Below are positions 1-10,509 of a DNA stretch of 64,000 bases, in pieces. Source of the DNA: Hymenopellis radicata (Eukaryota > Basidiomycota > Agaricomycetes > Agaricales > Physalacriaceae); NCBI GenBank assembly GCA_015501595.1, contig JADNRX010000028.1, positions 186,001 to 250,000 on the forward strand, written 5' to 3'. How positions within the stretch are numbered: the first letter of the stretch is position 1; each line of letters starts with the position of its first letter. A program made the translations under genes and the position numbers. The notes under the pieces were generated by a model. That model was given only the letters and a program-made list of their open reading frames with translations. It ran no database searches and was not told the origin of the DNA.

Positions 1-121
1 CCGTTTGGAATGCTGGGCCTGGCCGTCCAGTGCGAGAGGCGGCTGATTGACGAATTGAAGTACGGATGTGTATCGCGCCGGTCATTGACAGCCTCTGTCA
101 CTGCACGGAAACTGTTGACCT

Positions 122-667
122 TCATGCGTAGCTCTCTAGCCAGGATAGAGTCCAGATGCCCGTCCGTCCAGACACGATAAACGTCTTTCTTTGGCTTTGT
201 AGGTCCTTCAGACCGCTTGGAAAGAGCTTTTTAAATGCGGGGATCTCAACACCACGGTGATAAATGGCCAGATAGTTGAGCAAGACACCTGTAAGCGCGG
301 AGGGAAGTGGCCAGACTGACTCGTCGTTGTCGTAAGGGCCCGGGACGCTCGGGGTCGATTTGGGAAGATCGCGTCCCCAGAATGAACGCGACTTGACAAA
401 AGCGCCCTGGCTCCGGTTTATGAGAATAAAGTTCCTGGAAGATCTCCATCGGAACATATGAAAATTCTGTAACTTTCCAAGAGTGTGGAGGGAGCACGGA
501 CGTGCGATAGAATGCAGCGACAAGAAGCTCCAAAAGCTTCTGGCCCGTTTCCAAGTCTCTTCTAGCTGCCGCTCCCGGCGGAGAAGAAGGGGACCGCGAG
601 CTGGCTTGGGGCCTAGATACACGTCCTTGCGATATTCTCGATAGACGAGGAGGACATTCCCTAGCAC
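122..667 (-). CDS. hypothetical ORF, 181 codons
   Basis: An open frame with ATG runs for 181 codons, but a second minus-strand frame (246-554) also looks protein-like, including a segment reading WKVTEFSYVPMEIFQELY. That suggests either two exons joined across frames or a decayed gene. No family is recognised. The left end lies close to the window edge, so the 3' part may continue outside. Treat it as a possible gene fragment only. Confidence 0.22.
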   Translation of the reverse strand: MLGNVLLVYREYRKDVYLGPKPARGPLLLRRERQLEETWKRARSFWSFLSLHSIARPCSLHTLGKLQNFHMFRWRSSRNFILINRSQGAFVKSRSFWGRDLPKSTPSVPGPYDNDESVWPLPSALTGVLLNYLAIYHRGVEIPAFKKLFPSGLKDLQSQRKTFIVSGRTGIWTLSWLESYA

Positions 668-699
668 AGTAAGTCCAAGGTTCTGAACCAGCCTAGCAC

Positions 700-2790
700 T
701 AGCTCGAGATCTTACTCATTACGCCGTACAGGCACTTCTCAGTGCTGGAGAAACAAGTACTCGTGAGGCAGGTGCTACATGCAGACTGCTTTCTAGGTCC
801 GCCGCCCGTTCTTCATTCCTCCATTCAGAGTGACTTGAAGGCGCTTGAAAGTCCGAGCATTGAGTGCTCAATCCTGACGACTTACGGATCTGCACTCTTG
901 ATGGCCAAGTCCCTCATTTCTGACGATGGCTTTGACATCGATTTATCTGACGAATGTGAAATCTGGTCGAAAATACTAGATTCGAATCGAACCCAAAGCC
1001 ACTGTACGAAGTAATGGGCGAGTTTAGATTTGGCTACTCTCGATTGGATATCTGCCAAGAGGATCTCCTCAAGCTTTGTACCACAGCTGCAGCAACGGTG
1101 CAGCGGGTGGCGTAACATTGACATAGATCCTTACTGACTTCACCATAGATCCTGCAGGTCATGTGGTGTCCCTGGCGGGAGTTCTTCGACAACAGCACTT
1201 CTTCGCCGTTAGCTTGGAGTCACATCTGGGCCGGCATCGCGAAGTCCACCAGGAAAAATCAGTGGATCAAGCTTGCTACGGGTATGATTGACTATGACTG
1301 CGGCGTCCGTCAATGCAACGAGAATAACACTTCCAAATCGCGATATCAAACTCAGGCTGTCGAAGAATTGGAGAAGTTTGTGGGTTTTGGTTCTGTAAGT
1401 CTGGTAAAGTTAGAATGGAATTAGGACATGGAATTAGATGTACTACGAGTTCTACAATTACATCTGCATTCGAGTCTCACAGCTCATTACTAGTGCGCCC
1501 CCACCCGCGTCCACCAGCCGCAAAACGCTGTGCCAGACAGAATATCTGCACTGGAGCATCTTGACGGTGGAGATTGTATTCAACACCCGCTGGACGCAAG
1601 CGGTGACATACAGTAATGGTAAGTCTTGATATGGCCTAATATCAGCCCAGGAGTACGTTTTTAGAAACGAACTCACAATCCCAAAAAGGACTATATCGAC
1701 ATGTCCAAGAAAACCGCAGACGATGATGGTGGTCGGAAAGCAAGGCCCGGGATAACGATCGGGACACGATCGGCCATATACCCTTGCCCTCCTACTCCCA
1801 TGATCTCGCTCTCCCGCGTGTTGCTAGCAGATATTCTTTCAGAAGGGAGAGGTCCTCACGTCAGTCCTTTCTTAGCCTTGTCCTTCATTTAGACACACCA
1901 TATAATCAGAGCGACCATCTTCAGTCCACCTTTGATGCTTCGATGTCTACGACGGACCTTACCTGGTGGCCTCCGGAAAACTCTTTTCGGCGTATTCCAT
2001 GCATACATATCAGAACTGCGTCCACGCCGAAACAATTCTTCCCCTCAACCGCTGACTTGACGAAATGCTCGACAACGCCTTTACAGTCCTTTCGCGTTTT
2101 ATCGTCCGTTCGGCAGAGACTATCTCGTTTCTTGCTGCAAGTTTTGTCCTTTCAGCGCTTGGTAAGCCCACCTTTTAGAGATCGTCGTTCTCTCTGTGAT
2201 TTGAGTGACGTTATCTTTCCTCCATCTTGACGTGTGTTCAGATTTCCCTAGTAACTTCTTTCGCTGAGATAAATGACCAGTCCCATTCGAAACCAGAATG
2301 CCAGATTCTTCCCGTCCTTCCGTCCACTTCCGTGCATTCATGCCTTGGATGCGCATTCCTCTCTCAGCAGAGCGTGAGAGTCTTACCAACTCACTTCGTA
2401 TGGTTGGGCTCCTACGCTGCAATGACCCTCCCCTGGACTCGGAGCTGTCTGAGTTCCAACTCTTCCAAGCGCAGTGTCCCACGATCCTGACAAATCTCGA
2501 TCCATCACGTAGGCACACGATATGCTGCAGCGTTTCATACGAGCGCGAGAGCACGCAGAGTCTTACCTGTATGACACCGCAGTACACCGAAATTCACTGC
2601 AAAATATTCCTTCACTGTCTTGCGACTCGTGGACGAGTCCCGCACCATGACTGAATATGACAGTATGCGTCCCGGTCATCCTCCATGGACCCTCTCCCAA
2701 GTGTGCTGCAGATAGAGACATCTTTCCCTCTCTCTTCCCGAGCTATGGTCTCGATTTAACCTTGTCCTTCGGCTGCATGAACACCGTGAG
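700..2790. other. region of weak ORFs, no recognised gene
   Basis: Short plus-strand frames (742-1014, 1161-1424, 1784-2230, 2298-2654) and a minus-strand frame (2120-2587) overlap one another with no consistent splice structure that I could build. Two plus-strand stretches look more protein-like than the rest: around 2590-2690 (FTVLRLVDESRTMTEYDSM) and around 2735-2827 (LPELWSRFNLVLRLHEHR). They may be 5' remnants of the Rai1-like relic that follows or of another gene. I see no RNA gene or repeat. Confidence 0.2.
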
Positions 2791-2799
2791 GCTGGAGAA

Positions 2800-3340
2800 G
2801 TGCTTGATGTGGAAATCATCAGATTGTGACATACGTGCGTATCACTCTTAAGTATACTCGTAGCCTTACTGATTTTGGGTTTTCACAGAACATGGGTGGC
2901 CTCAAGCTCGTCGTGCGCTTCGAGGTTGATCGATGTATTCTAGATGGAGAGCAAACTTCTGTTCACACCGACTCCTCCACATCCACGTCCACCTCGCCAT
3001 CTTTAGCTTTAGAGAACGCGGCGGTTACCATCGTGAACGGAGGTGCAGTTGTACCAGACTCGTCGATTATTGAACTCTCTTCGAAAAAGTAGGCGGTCCC
3101 CTGGAGCTGGCTGCGAACAAATGGTCTTCGCGCAGACGCCAACAGTCTATGTTGGCACGCATACGAACGACACTGCGCCGCGATGACGATATTCGGGATC
3201 GCTTGTTGGCCGGGCAGAATACGCATGGAAGGGTTACTTTGGTATGTAAGGATCGCGAGTTGAGGCTTTACGAAGTTGTGGAAGGAGGGGTGAGTTTACG
3301 AGAGAAATATCACGCACTATTCCAGTACGCGATGAGGTAG
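2800..3340 (+). pseudogene. Rai1/DXO-like conserved fungal protein, decayed 3' half
   Basis: The spliced reading NHQIVTY then NMGGLKLVVRFEVD (intron about 2834-2888, GTGCGT..CAG) matches a fungal family often annotated as geranylgeranyl pyrophosphate synthetase-like. Further matches follow in order: a loop ending VVPDSSIIELSS, then VFAQTPTVYVGTH, then GRVTLVCKDRELRLYE. In Rai1/DXO enzymes, which remove defective RNA 5' caps, ExD and E-hydrophobic-K are metal and active-site motifs. EVD fits the first, and IELSSK occupies the place of the second. The frame changes after ELSSK and again before GRVTLV, and a TGA lies just upstream of NHQIV, so the copy is probably dead. The family call rests on recalled consensus; relation to Rai1/DXO is inferred from the motif order. 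Confidence 0.6.
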
Positions 3341-3344
3341 ACCC

Positions 3345-4560
3345 AAATATTACTTGCTACGGCTCCGGGAGCAAGATATCTAGACAGGCACTCAAATAAA
3401 ATAGTCAACTGGTTACAGCGCAGCAATTCCAGCAAGGTGCTTTCCCGCCATTTCCTAAACATCTTCTTCTCCTGGAGCTAAGTACCTCCAGTGACTGTGC
3501 CATCAGCCTGAATCCGACCTATAATACCGTCTCCCACGGAGTCTATCAGGAGATGTGTGAGCCAAGGACATTAGTCGTCGAAGAGTCCTCGCCACTTTGT
3601 CCCCACTGCTCGGAATCAGGGATCCAGCCAGGCAGCGTCATTGTCAAATTTACATGGGTCACGCTGTAGGGAATTAAGATGTGTACACTGGCGCATGGCG
3701 TGAATAAGGTGGGTTGGAAGCAAGTGATTTCACGCCCGTGCAGCAGCGCGGATATCTTTTGACCGCCTCATGATCATCCGCATTACAGACTGTCTTCGTC
3801 GGCGTCGTGCCCGCCGTCATCCTCACCACGTTCCCGATACGTTTATAACGTGACGAGGTCATTACTTCCCGGCACCATCATCGTCTTTCTGCCCTGGCTT
3901 ACTCCCGCCTCTCTCAGCGCCATCTGATTTTATTTTGAGGCCTCTGGTAAGTCATCGTTCTCGCTGTGCTCTTCGACAACGTTGCTGCCAATCTTTCTAC
4001 AGCTTCGGAACACCGTTCAACAGCAACCAAATATCGACGCCGGCGAAGGGTACGTAAACCTTGCTTCATTTCTCTTCCTTGAACTCGTTGGCCTGCAGAG
4101 GACACGTCGGGTCTGACCTGGGAACGGTTTGCTGTTGCTCTATGTCGCGAGTAGTGCAGTCTTGAGCCCACACGATGAGTCAGCCGTGTTCATTTCTTAC
4201 CTGAATGTTGGTCTTAGCGTTACGGTTAGCGCATTGGACCCCGACACCTCGGACAGACATCTTCCACTGAAGTGAACTCTTGCTTAGGACCTCGTCTACA
4301 AAACGCGTCCAATGCCCGTTTGTCTTCGCGCCTGTGGAAGCCCCACTGGATATGATGCCCGCTCTGGCCGTGTTCCGCCCTCGCGGCTGATATGTCCCTC
4401 TCACGTCCTCTACGTCAAGTATAGTGAGTGTTCCGCATAGGATGAGGAAGTCAGCATGTTAATGGACCGCATATAGAGTAGTGCGCGGTGTGCATTTGTA
4501 GCGGTGGAACATCTTTGCACGGTATAGCAGTCATCATAGCTATTTTATCGAACATAATAC
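3345..4560. other. no recognised gene
   Basis: Only short minus-strand frames (3674-3862, 3914-4171, 4180-4404) are open. They are rich in Arg and Ser with no recognisable motif, and probably arise by chance. The last 150 bp before 4560 would be the 3' flank of the coiled-coil gene that ends at 4565. Confidence 0.3.
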
Positions 4561-4564
4561 ACTA

Positions 4565-5211
4565 TCAGGATTTATAGGCAGCTCTTTGTCCCTCGAAAGA
4601 AGTATGAAGCCGTAGCACCTCATCCGCTTGTTTATCCAATCTGGCCTGTCGCTCCCTGTACTCCGTCTTCAACGCCGCCTCTCGCTCGTCTAACCTCGCC
4701 TCACGGTCCTTGGCCTCCGTCTTCAACACCGCCTCTCGCTCGTCTAACCTCGCCTCACGGTCCTTGGCCTCCGTCTTCAATGCTGCCTCTCGCTCCGCCA
4801 ACTTCGTCTCACGCCCAGCCTCTTGCACCTTGAACTCCTTCCAGAGCTCAGCCTCCCGATCCGCAAGCCTTGCCTCACGCTCCTTGTGCTCGTTCCTAAG
4901 GACTTCATCTTGCTTTTCAAACCTGGCAATTTGTTCCGTAAGAAATGTTATAATGGACGAAGCCTCTGATTGCCGCAGCGGCACTGTAAAGTATTCAAGA
5001 ATATATGCGACAATATGATTCATAAACACTTACCGGCCGGGGTTGACGTTCGCATATGCTCGAACGAAGGTGCTGCGTCCGAACTGGTTGGCGACTGAGC
5101 GCGAGAAGAACCTGTGTCCGGACTCACATTTTGGTCTGTTCCAGATCTGCATGAGGAGTGGCTGGATCGGGAGGGAGGACGAGACACTGTAACCCTTGCT
5201 GAATGCTGCAT
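4565..5211 (-). CDS. coiled-coil protein with 18-residue tandem repeats
   Basis: Two exons, 5211-5034 and 4983-4565, are joined by a 50-nt GTAAGTG..TTTACAG intron in phase 1, giving 198 residues. The first exon is Ser/Thr/Pro-rich and probably disordered. The second is a charged coiled coil carrying tandem copies of an 18-residue unit (KDREARLDEREAALKTEA type); two copies are nearly identical at DNA level with a 54-bp period (about 4687-4794). No catalytic motif is visible. Such proteins usually act in assembly or as scaffolds, but the function here is unknown. An upstream exon (5354-5623) may extend the N-terminus. Confidence 0.6.
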
Positions 5212-5353
5212 ACATTGAGATGAAATGGCTCACCATTGCGAATTATACCCACGCCATGGAGAGATGCTTTTGGATACAGATGAGTACGAGGGTAGGCGAG
5301 GAGAACCGAGTCCCACCTTCGGACATGTCAGACGTAGAATAAGGCATTGATTC

Positions 5354-5623
5354 TTAGCAGCGATCAAATTGCGTAAGGCAGCGGAAAAGGCGGGGACACC
5401 AACCTGCAGCAGATAAATGCCCGCTTATATTCGCGCTCAGATCCGATGAGGAGTCAACAAGAGTCGAATCCGAGCTAATGTTGGCCATGTCAATTGCAAG
5501 GGGAGAGCGCGTCCGAGCTTTGGAAGTTCGAAACCGGGCAGATTTTGGGGGGAAGAGGTATGGTAAACGTCGTTTCAAGATGTCGTGTGGTGAGGGAAAG
5601 CCGTCCATGGGCGTTTTAAACAA
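5354..5623 (-). CDS. possible 5' exon of the coiled-coil gene
   Basis: The ATG frame starting at 5623 reads MFKTPMDGFPSPHDILKRRL and is Ser-rich downstream (SSDSTLVDSSSDLSANISG). Low-complexity Ser/Asp content is like the first exon of the neighbouring coiled-coil gene on the same strand. A possible donor (GTTGGT) lies after SGHLSAAG near 5402. I could not connect it to the next exon in one frame, so it may be a separate short gene. Confidence 0.3.
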   Translation of the reverse strand: MFKTPMDGFPSPHDILKRRLPYLFPPKSARFRTSKARTRSPLAIDMANISSDSTLVDSSSDLSANISGHLSAAGWCPRLFRCLTQFDRC

Positions 5624-5639
5624 ACACGCGATTAACGCG

Positions 5640-6318
5640 TGACTGTAACGTCATCAATCATGTGGATGCCTTTGATCGGGCCTAGACCTTGCCTCACCCA
5701 CGCCAATCCTTTCGCTCCTCCTACGATGGCTGTCCCACAATCGGCATCTTATCGCACCCTCGACAACGCAGCTTTCGGATGCCTTGGGCCCGCCGCAGGA
5801 ATTGCAGTAGCTCGTCGAGCAGCCTAGTCTCATTAAAGAGGTGCGTTTTATTTAACTGTCTGGCTTCTCGTTGACCGTGACATCCAGCTCCACGGCCTCT
5901 CATTCCTCGTCAATTTTCTGGCTTCTTGGCCTGAGCGCGCGAAACGCGAAAACTAGCCTTTGATGATCTAGATATAATCAAAACGTTAGGTGGGTAATTT
6001 ACCATGACTTTTAAATACAAACGCTCTTATACGTATAGCAGGAGCTGGCACAGAAGGCACCGTCTGTCGTGACTAGCCCCAACACAGGTTGATCGGCAAA
6101 TTCCCTTCTCATCTCTCTTTCAATATCCCTCCTCCCACCAACGATAGCCAGAAACTTGCCTCATTCTTCCATTCTCCTGCTTTCGCTGTACTATTAATTG
6201 CTTTACCCAACAAATTCTACTATTCTCCTTCATTTTACATTGAATAATCACCCCCTTTCGCTGGTAAGCTATCATTTTATCGGTATCGTTTTCCTCTCTT
6301 ATTAACGAGTTTTCAGAT
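5640..6318. other. intergenic, no recognised gene
   Basis: Two overlapping plus frames (5639-5827, 5689-5874) show no motif. The 300 bp before 6319 are pyrimidine- and AT-rich on the plus strand, as expected for a promoter or 5' leader of the following plus-strand gene, possibly with an intron ending in TTTTCAG at about 6316. Confidence 0.3.
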
Positions 6319-6804
6319 ATGCCCGTGCCAACATCTACTACGCTGTCTGTCTCAAAGGCCAACATTGCCAAGTCGGCTGTGAATGCGCCGGTCAGGAAGA
6401 AGAGGATTGTACGGAGGAGAGGCCGAGCGGCGCATGCAGTAGACAGCGACGACGAGATTGAGCGGGAAGTGGGAACGGATTCGGACTCGGACGATGATTC
6501 ATTTGCGTCGACCTCTTCCGAGACGGAAACAGAGCCCTCATCCGACAGACGGGCCCGCGTGCTTACGCCCAACACGAGACAGAGTCCGACGACAGCCTCC
6601 AATGGACCGTCCGACGGCCGCCATGCATCCTTTTTCGCGGCTGGCGGAAGCTGGTCCGAAATGGTCGCAGACGAGACCACCACTGCTGCCGACTTGCCCG
6701 TCATCGATTTCTCCGAGCTCAATGACCACGCAGCATGGCCGGTTGGAGTCTTGAGGAGGGTCCCGACGGTGCTTGGTACCCGGGTCACTCGTTGCGCGCG
6801 CTGA
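6319..6804 (+). CDS. Btz (Barentsz/CASC3)-like protein, N-terminal exon
   Basis: The 161-codon frame starts at ATG 6319 with a basic stretch (RKKRIVRRRGRA), then an acidic Ser/Asp region (VDSDDEIEREVGTDSDSD), then VLTPNTRQSP and SWSEMVADETTTAADLPVID. This order matches the N-terminal half of fungal proteins annotated with a Btz domain; Btz proteins bind eIF4AIII in the exon-junction complex. The conserved eIF4AIII-binding part itself is not visible, and the frame stops at 6802. A Ser/Pro-rich stretch (PSSSTTKNTQDPFSVPAP, about 6894-6950) in another frame may be the next exon. The gene is probably truncated or diverged. Family call from recalled consensus. Confidence 0.45.
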   Translation: MPVPTSTTLSVSKANIAKSAVNAPVRKKRIVRRRGRAAHAVDSDDEIEREVGTDSDSDDDSFASTSSETETEPSSDRRARVLTPNTRQSPTTASNGPSDGRHASFFAAGGSWSEMVADETTTAADLPVIDFSELNDHAAWPVGVLRRVPTVLGTRVTRCAR

Positions 6805-7280
6805 GGACGCGACATTCACTGCGGGCGGTGCGACTTCCTCTCTGCTTCGTTATATGACTATTCTTTCTGACGGCAGGTCCGTCTCCACAGCCGTCATCGT
6901 CCACGACCAAGAACACTCAAGACCCATTTTCAGTGCCTGCTCCAACCACGACCGTTCCTCTCCGATAACATGGGCGGCAATCTCGCCTTCGCCCACATCG
7001 TGCTTGGACCCGGATCACACTATGCGCGGGTCATTCTTACACGGCAGTCGACTCGCCACGGCATTTATTCCTCCTTCCCCAACTCTTCGACATCAAGCCC
7101 GACGAGGACTTTTCCCTTATCATCCGACATCTTGGATCGCGCCGCGGCTACTTACGCCATACGCTGTCTTACACTACCTCTAATTATTTATCTAACCTAC
7201 ACCTGTTCAATGGACTCGTTAGCATAATGGCGCGACTCGTACAAGACCCTAGCTTACTTTTGTACTACATAGCGAAATAA
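6805..7280 (+). pseudogene. coding-like remnant, family unknown
   Basis: Two successive frames look protein-like: about 6966-7080 (NMGGNLAFAHIVLGPGSHY) and about 7075-7278 (QLFDIKPDEDFSLIIRHLGS, ending LLYYIAK and stop). They are in different frames with no clear intron between them, so this is either a small spliced gene or the damaged tail of one. It does not resemble the Btz family upstream. Confidence 0.25.
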
Positions 7281-7284
7281 ACTG

Positions 7285-7760
7285 GTTTCATTCCCATCTT
7301 TCCGAAACCTTAGTACCCCAAGTCTAAAAGTCACGAAAATGGTTACTTGCCTTGCAAGGAACCCGTTTCAAGGCGTGCGACGACGAGTCAAGCCGCGTCG
7401 TCCGTAACACTGTCAAGTCGATAAGACCCCATCTGAAGAAAAACAGGCCAATTACTCACCATCTCGATTTCACACACATCCGCACCCTACAATCGAATTT
7501 GCGTGAGGAACAGACCATAAGTAACAACGAAACGGCTTACCTTGCCAGAATTCCTGTGACTTGTATTCAGAATCCTAAGGAAATTCGTCGTCCATAAACT
7601 TGAAAGTAAACATCAAGTCTGCCATTTACCGAGTTGCCAGAAACAGTATCCGAGCCAACAAGACGCTGCAAGATTCATAGTGAGAAAGCACAGATACAGA
7701 TAGTGCAAAGTCCGGACTTACTGTTTCGCGTTCATCTCCGCCAAGTAGGTGCGCAGATCC
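7285..7760. other. no recognised gene
   Basis: A plus frame (7352-7597) is open by chance or as a small exon. On the minus strand the region shows intron-like boundaries (CAG before 7700, GTAAGTC near 7722) that could be 3' exons of the micro-exon gene to the right. Confidence 0.25.
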
Positions 7761-9242
7761 TTACAAACCCGAATCAACAAAAGAGGCTGCCATGACATGG
7801 TAAGCGGGATAAGGGCAACGACAAGAAGCAGACTTACCTGAAGAGGCTTGCTCCCCGAAGAGGAGACAATGCTTGCTTGCTCGACTTAGAAGCAAGTCAG
7901 TCGGCGATGCGAGAAAGAAGACACGCCGAAGACCTGGCAAAGTGTGAGTCGAGAAGGAGGCGAAGGACTCGGTGAACGCACCTCTAAATCGACGGTAGTC
8001 GTCGTCAAAGTCGAGGCTGATAAAGACTGTTGAAGGACATGGCACACACCTGAGAAGTGAGAGGGAGAAATACCGGTGGACGAATAGTCAACCAGCTGAT
8101 GGCAGCGTTGACGAAGACCTTCGTCAACGGTGCCCTTGGTCGTCGTGGCATCAACGTTGAAGCTGATGACCGAAGTCGAAACACGTCAACGGTGCATCGA
8201 CGTGAGGATGGCCATCAGGCTGAGTGAGGTCGATGTCTGCCCGAGATAGTCAGTGTCGGTCAAGGAGCAAGACGGCAAACAAGGGACTGACCTCAGCGAG
8301 ATGTCCAAGGAGACAAGTAAAAGGTCGATGCTGAAAGTAAATAGTTAGTGATTGAGACACAGCGAAGCAAAGAAGAGACATACCTGAGAGCGGAGAGCAT
8401 AGCGAGCCCGTCCTGAGAGACGCGGTCGGCGACGTTAAGCCCCAAGGCATCGATGTCGACAAAGGATCTAAAGACAACATCAACATCGGTCAAACAATTC
8501 AAGGCAAAGACCAACATACCTTCGAGGCAACAATGAGAAGTCGTCGACTAGTCTCGACGTCGTCAAGGTAAGTCCAATCTAGACGAAAGTCAACAAGGAG
8601 ACTGATGCGAGTGCAGTGAAGGCAGGACTAACCGATGGTAATGGAAAGTCTTGAAGGAAAGTCGACAGAGGTCTAAGGGAAGGTCAGTCAGTAATCAACC
8701 AACATGTTTGAACAGAAAGTTCAACATACCCGTGACCGTAAAAAATCATCGTAGTACCGCCCCGAGCTGCGACCCAAGTTCCGGTCCAAGTCGAAGATGT
8801 TCAAGTCGTCCAGTGCATAGGAGGCGGCGGCGGCGAGAGCCGTCGAACAGTCTAGTCTCGCCTGCAGGAGGATAAGTACGAACATATTTGAACAGAAAGT
8901 TCAACATACCGTGACAGTGAACGCTCGTCGTAGCCGCCCCGAGATGTTCCAGTCTAAGTCGAACATGTTCAAGTCGTTCAATGCGACGAGGTGATTCCAT
9001 AGCAGGCGGCGAGAGCCATCGAGCAGTCCAATCCCGACGTCCCGACGTCCTGTTCAACGCCAAACGATCAACACAAATTCGAACATGATGGTCGGAAGAA
9101 ACCTACCCGGCGGACCCGATGATGAGCTCACAATCCTGAGGAGGGCGGCATTACGATGTCGAAGAGATGAACGAGTCATGGTCGTAGTGGGTGGGAGAGG
9201 CAAGTGATAGTGGGGGGAAGGAAGAATGAAATGGGTGGACAC
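7761..9242 (-). CDS. micro-exon gene with a duplicated exon, function unknown
   Basis: Reading the minus strand, many short coding-like blocks are separated by intron-like segments that begin GTATGT, GTAAGT or GTAGGT and end CAG or TAG. The first exon would start at about 9182 (MTRSSLRHRNAALLRIVSSS). Two exons, 9049-8910 and 8861-8730, are tandem duplicates and share the feature FDLD (LNMFDLDWN, LNIFDLDRN). Later blocks read FVDIDALGLNVADRVSQDG (about 8463-8400) and FISLDFDDDYRRFRG (about 8025-7980). No domain is recognised, and I could not join all exons in one frame. Confidence 0.4.
8701..9058. repeat. 180-bp tandem duplication of exon plus intron
   Basis: Unit A (8701-8880) and unit B (8881-9058) start with nearly the same 30 bases (AACAT[G/A]TTTGAACAG then AAAGTTCAACATACC) and remain alignable throughout. 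Each unit holds one minus-strand exon and the intron after it, so the duplication multiplies an exon of the surrounding gene. Confidence 0.8.
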
Positions 9243-10500
9243 AGCATTCGTCCAGGCTTATATCCTAAAATATCCAGGCCAGATCCAGATCTGACGGAGT
9301 CCATTGAGTTGTCATTCGAGGGCGATTACGTCGCTGTCGCCAGGCCATCCGTTTGACTTTGTCAACCGAATTCGCGGAATGTTGGAATTCGCGCCACACG
9401 TAAGTTGGTGTTTCGAATGTCGTTGAATTAAAAGCATAACGAGCCGGGGAATATTGCGGCGGGTCGAAGAATGCTGGAGGAACACCTAACTGGAGTATCA
9501 GCTCGTCGATCTAAAGCAGTACTAACAACTCGAACGCACCCAGTTGAATTCAACAAGATCTTGTCAACGCGAAAGGCTTCCCAACTCAAACGTTCGCGGA
9601 TCCATATGATTATCGTATCCGCGTTCTGGGCCATGGTAACAGCACCACGTAAACGAAGAAATCATAATTGAGCAAAGGGGGGTTCCACGGCGCGAACTTG
9701 CTCCTCGCGTTAAACTCAGCAGACCGCGGCGAGATCTGCGGATCCATGTGGTCATGAATATAGTCTATTCCAAGTGTCAGAGCTGCCGATACAGAAACGG
9801 GGTACATCCCTTGATTGGAAATCCAATATATCCCAAGTCGCATGCAGACTAGCATTCCAGGGCTGGACCCGTTCTGTAAAAAAGACAGCGGGGATAAACT
9901 GCGTCAAGTAGGGTAGACAAATGAGCTATCAACGCCGCCGAGGAGATTCCCAAGAAAGATGACGTCCGGGTAGAACGAGATGAGGGATGGAGGCAAGCAT
10001 GCGAGGCCGCGTCAGCGCCTAAGTCCAAGTTCCCAGGCTACCGGTTCCGACACGATAAGATTGCCTTCAAGAGGCACCCGTAGAGCTCGTCATAGATAAT
10101 AAAACTTGAAGGTGACACCAACGGAACGCGAGATCAAGGTATAAAGTGGAAGAAGACGCGTTGACGCCCCCAGAAAGCCCCAGAACCGTCGGGATGTCTA
10201 ACAAGACTCTTGAAAGGACCCAAGAGAGGTGAACACAAGTGGAGAGAAAGTCAGAATTTATTCGACGCCAGAAACGACGGCGGCGTGGTGAGAGTGTAAG
10301 TGCAAGTGCGCTCGATCACTCGGCGTTGCCCGAATTAGGACTTGCACTCTGACCACGATCTCGATCACGTCGCTTCGAGATTCCGCGACAACGACGACAA
10401 CTTCTGTGCCGACGGAGGACAATGCATAGAAGGTATGAAACACGTTGATAGCGCGGCCATATTCGGAAGTTTGAGGTAAGCTTTAATTGAAATGACATGA
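9243..10500. other. no recognised gene
   Basis: Short frames on both strands (9428-9634, 9471-9671, 9610-9855, 10258-10443) show no motif or consistent splice structure. The interval lies between the divergent gene starts at 9242 (minus) and about 10510 (plus), so it may hold regulatory sequence for either. Confidence 0.3.
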
Positions 10501-10509
10501 ACTCTGCTC

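Noticed and set aside
970..1000. TTCGAATCGAA, resembling a tRNA T-loop
   Set aside because: No acceptor or anticodon stems could be built around it.
4710..5018. Plus-strand Ser-rich ORF
   Set aside because: Shadow of the coiled-coil repeats on the minus strand, whose splice junction is supported.
6120..6815. Minus-strand ORF of 231 codons
   Set aside because: It is antisense to the Btz-like exon, which has a recognised motif order; the Ser/Glu composition is the reverse of the acidic plus-strand reading.
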